DNA of 15,297 bases from JAFTYO01 sp045644765. GTDB taxonomy: Bacteria > Pseudomonadota > Alphaproteobacteria > RF32 > CAG-239. Shown here piece after piece: positions 13,425 to 15,297 of the stretch (position 1 is its first letter; every line of letters starts with the position of its first letter). A program made the translations under genes and the position numbers. The notes beneath the pieces are model-generated. The model was given only the letters and a program-made list of their open reading frames with translations, did not search any database and had not been told where the DNA came from. The stretch is taken from positions 1-15,297 of the forward strand of contig JAZRHM010000031.1 of NCBI GenBank assembly GCA_045644765.1, given 5' to 3'.

Positions 13425-13802
13425 TTAAAATGTGCCTGTAAAACCTGAAACGTCATTTTTTTTATTAGATAATGTACCAATAGAACGGTTTGAAGGCTTT
13501 TCATCATCAGTCTTTTGCGAAGACCTGGAAAAATCTAGACTTTGGCGGGCTTCTTGACAAGTGTAATTTGTTCCTTGAACCAAATATTCAAAATTCCAAC
13601 CATAAGTACAATCATATCTGCAGTCTAACGGATATTTTGTACAAACCAGTTCATTACCATCGTTTTTATTACCTGGCCTATCATAAAAATAGCCCTCACC
13701 ACAATATTTTATGCAGTTTTTATCATGTCTCTTATTGCTTTTAGCATTAGCATAACTAGATATAACAAGTAAAAAACATATTAACATAGAAAAAAATTTC
13801 AT
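13425..13802 (-). CDS. Small secreted Cys-rich protein, unknown function
   Basis: No family is recognised in this 125-residue protein. Residues 1-20 form a clear Sec signal peptide: a Lys start, the hydrophobic core FFSMLICFLLVISS and the cleavage site ANA (18-20). The mature part has six Cys (30, 34, 54, 61, 65, 82), an even number that fits three disulfides in the periplasm or outside the cell. The last 40 residues are polar, rich in Ser, Lys and Asp, and probably disordered. The start is supported by AGGAG 9 bases upstream. It is divergent from another small secreted Cys-rich protein at 13996, with 193 bp of AT-rich DNA between them. Signal peptide, Cys pattern and ribosome binding site together make this a real gene rather than a chance frame. 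Confidence 0.7.
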   Translation of the reverse strand: MKFFSMLICFLLVISSYANAKSNKRHDKNCIKYCGEGYFYDRPGNKNDGNELVCTKYPLDCRYDCTYGWNFEYLVQGTNYTCQEARQSLDFSRSSQKTDDEKPSNRSIGTLSNKKNDVSGFTGTF

Positions 13803-13835
13803 ACAATTTCTCCTAAAAAATTATTCATATTATAT

Positions 13836-13863
13836 TCTATAGCAAATTTCCTCTATTTTACAA
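13836..13863 (-). promoter_or_regulatory. Possible promoter of the minus-strand Cys-rich gene
   Basis: On the minus strand, TTGTAA (13863-13858) and TATAGA (13841-13836) are 16 bases apart and about 34 bases before the ATG. An alternative -10, TATAAT, lies at 13834-13829. Confidence 0.4.
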
Positions 13864-13931
13864 TTTAACATACTTATTATCAACAAATATTTATATTTTT
13901 TATTATTTATAATTTCGACATTAAACAAATA

Positions 13932-13960
13932 TTGTAATATTTTTTATTATCCTATATATA
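13932..13960 (+). promoter_or_regulatory. Possible promoter of the plus-strand Cys-rich gene
   Basis: TTGTAA (13932-13937) and TATATA (13955-13960) have 17-base spacing, 35 bases before the ATG at 13996. The -35 box is the same hexamer proposed for the divergent gene. The region is so AT-rich that chance matches are common. Confidence 0.4.
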
Positions 13961-13995
13961 TTGAAATCAGATAAACAAAATCAAAGGAAAGAAAA

Positions 13996-14433
13996 ATGAA
14001 AAAATTAGTTTTATTGTTGATGTTAATCCCCTTCTCTGCTAAGGCTCTTTGTTTAAATTTTTATTTAGATAAAAACGGTCAAACTCATAGTGTTAGATGT
14101 GGTTCAAACATACCTGAAACACAGTGTCGCAACGGTACATACTGGGATGGTGCATCATGTCAAAAAGTAGAAATTATAAGCATTTGTGAAAGTCAAGGTG
14201 GTATATGGAAACAAGCACAATTAGGTGTTGCTCAAGCAAAAGGAAATACTTCAAAAAACAAAAGTTCTTTTATCAATTTGTGTGCTTGTCCCAATCAAAA
14301 GGTTTGGGATGGTTACAAATGTCGATCTGACATTCCTTTATCACAACAATGTACCACACTTTTTGGTGATGGATCTATTCGCATGACAGAGGGTTTTGTC
14401 GGGTCAAAAGGATGTACCCGTATTTCCCAATAA
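13996..14433 (+). CDS. Small secreted Cys-rich protein with duplicated C-x10-C WDG motif
   Basis: No named family is recognised in this 145-residue protein. A short signal peptide (1-17, MKKLVLLLMLIPFSAKA) predicts export; no lipobox is seen. The protein has ten Cys, nine or ten of them in the mature chain depending on where cleavage falls. Two segments have the same form: C44 RNGTYWDGAS C55 and C98 PNQKVWDGYK C109, both Cys-x10-Cys with central W-D-G. Such repeats suggest small disulfide-stapled modules in an extracytoplasmic protein. AAGGAAAG lies 6 bases before the ATG. The gene is divergent from the Cys-rich gene at 13425 and convergent with an autotransporter, so these may be surface-related neighbours. 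This is clearly coding; the function is unknown. Confidence 0.7.
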   Translation: MKKLVLLLMLIPFSAKALCLNFYLDKNGQTHSVRCGSNIPETQCRNGTYWDGASCQKVEIISICESQGGIWKQAQLGVAQAKGNTSKNKSSFINLCACPNQKVWDGYKCRSDIPLSQQCTTLFGDGSIRMTEGFVGSKGCTRISQ

Positions 14434-14448
14434 CTCTTTTATTATAAA

Positions 14449-14483
14449 AGAGGCCTATGTTGTTCACATAGGTCTCTTTTTTT
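14449..14483. terminator. Bidirectional terminator between convergent genes
   Basis: A 12-bp stem with one G-T pair (AGAGGCCTATGT / ACATAGGTCTCT) surrounds loop TGTTC and is followed by a T tract. It lies between the + strand Cys-rich gene and the minus-strand autotransporter. A second 8-bp hairpin (14434-14452) overlaps its left arm. Confidence 0.8.
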
Positions 14484-14492
14484 AACCATATC

Positions 14493-15297
14493 TTAGAAGT
14501 CAAAGTTTAAGCCGAGGTTGATGTTCCAACCTGTGCGGCCGCCGGAGCGACGGGTGATTTCCGCATAGCCTGATTTATCAGCCCAGTTCTTTTCAACTCC
14601 AAAGCCATATTCTACATATGGTTTTGCGCTCATTTCTTCTAACAGAACGTCATCGGCTCTTACTTCGGCATCATAAATATAATGCTTATAGCTTACTTTT
14701 GCATAACCGTCTAAGTCTTTACCGATGCGGTTGCTTACTTTGAGTTCAGGTGCAATCGTTATAACGTTAGAAAACTCATTTTCCATTTTAACACCTGCCT
14801 TGTTGGTGTAGTCTTCGGTATCCATACCTGTATAGGCCACATACATCGACGGTGTGATTGTCCAGTTGTTATATGTCTTGATATCAACACCTGTTTTGTT
14901 AGCAACGCTTACTACCTTGGTGTCAAACTTATCTTTACCCCATTCGGTATTGGCTTCACTTGTGATATAACCACCGTTAAGTGTGAAGTTTGAGAACAGA
15001 TTGCCCTTTCTGAACGCTGCGCTTACACCAAGATAGCCGCTCTTTTGCTCAATCTTGCTATCGTTATATTTTTGTTTTCCGCCAACATATGCGCCATATA
15101 CACCATATGCTGCTTTAACTCCGTTGTCATACTTGAAGACTTTACTGTCAACTCCGCCGACAACACCATATGCTTCAGCATCGATTGTGCTGTTAAAGTT
15201 ATCAACTTCTACATCATCATCTGAACCGAAAGTTTTAACCCATACGCTCTTGTCGTTGCTGATATTTACACCATTTGACGTAACTTCTTCCGATACT
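14493..15297 (-). CDS. Autotransporter beta-barrel domain (5'-truncated by window edge)
   Basis: The minus-strand frame is open from the right edge to TAA at 14493, about 267 residues, longer than the stretch beginning at the internal Met at 14846. It has the classic translocator-domain pattern: VWVKTFGSDDD, then YGVVGGVDSKVF, GVYGAYVGGKQKY, QKSGYLGVSAAFRKGNLFSNFTLNGGY, the strands YAKVSYKHY and YVEYGFGVEKNW, and the last strand GWNINLGLNFDF ending in Phe. This is a 12-strand-type outer-membrane barrel that exports its own passenger; the passenger lies beyond the edge. Codons are less AT-rich than in the central genes, as in the autotransporter fragment at 1-177. It shares a terminator with the Cys-rich gene. 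Which passenger it exports cannot be seen. Confidence 0.85.
   Translation of the reverse strand, partial: VSEEVTSNGVNISNDKSVWVKTFGSDDDVEVDNFNSTIDAEAYGVVGGVDSKVFKYDNGVKAAYGVYGAYVGGKQKYNDSKIEQKSGYLGVSAAFRKGNLFSNFTLNGGYITSEANTEWGKDKFDTKVVSVANKTGVDIKTYNNWTITPSMYVAYTGMDTEDYTNKAGVKMENEFSNVITIAPELKVSNRIGKDLDGYAKVSYKHYIYDAEVRADDVLLEEMSAKPYVEYGFGVEKNWADKSGYAEITRRSGGRTGWNINLGLNFDF

Overview
The window is AT-rich DNA from a Gram-negative bacterium, most likely an alphaproteobacterium of the host-associated, uncultured kind. This is an inference from two autotransporter beta-barrels, a Yej-type peptide ABC transporter, strong Shine-Dalgarno sites, tRNA genes with encoded CCA ends and compact operons with dense intrinsic terminators. 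No rRNA or other phylogenetic marker is present, so the taxonomy is tentative.

Layout. 1-177: C-terminus of an autotransporter (+). 178-570: about 2.3 tandem copies of a 174-175 bp unit, each with an intrinsic terminator and a broken copy of the 3' end of tRNA-Lys, leading into the intact tRNA-Lys(CTT) gene (-). 794-1633: AsmA-like membrane-anchored protein (+), convergent with leucyl aminopeptidase pepA (-, 1678-3147). 3291-6160: a tight operon (+) of an HNH-nuclease-like protein, a SUKH (SMI1/KNR4) protein and Sua5. 6265-10847: a second + operon of a sulfatase-fold membrane protein that appears catalytically degenerate, followed by yejE and yejF. 11014-11841: ADP-ribosylglycohydrolase (+).

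11917-13121: tRNA-Ser(GCT) and about 1.1 kb downstream of it, closed by a 19-bp direct repeat of the tRNA 3' end. It carries one GNAT acetyltransferase gene whose base composition is visibly less AT-rich than its neighbours. It also holds a decayed inverted tRNA-Ser 3' fragment and several strong terminators. This looks like a minimal or decayed integrative element. 13425-14433: two divergent genes for small secreted Cys-rich proteins of unknown function. 14493-15297: the 3' part of another autotransporter (-), running off the right edge.

How the genes relate. Most of the window is housekeeping: tRNA modification (Sua5), peptide turnover (PepA), peptide import (YejEF) and reversal of ADP-ribosylation. 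The accessory signals are three. First, the HNH-SUKH pair has the layout of a toxin and its immunity protein, but no secretion module is visible. Second, repeats made of a tRNA 3' end plus a terminator occur at two different tRNA genes and share a short GC-rich motif next to the tRNA fragment. They may belong to one family of very small tRNA-targeting elements. Third, a group of secreted Cys-rich proteins and an autotransporter lies at the right end.
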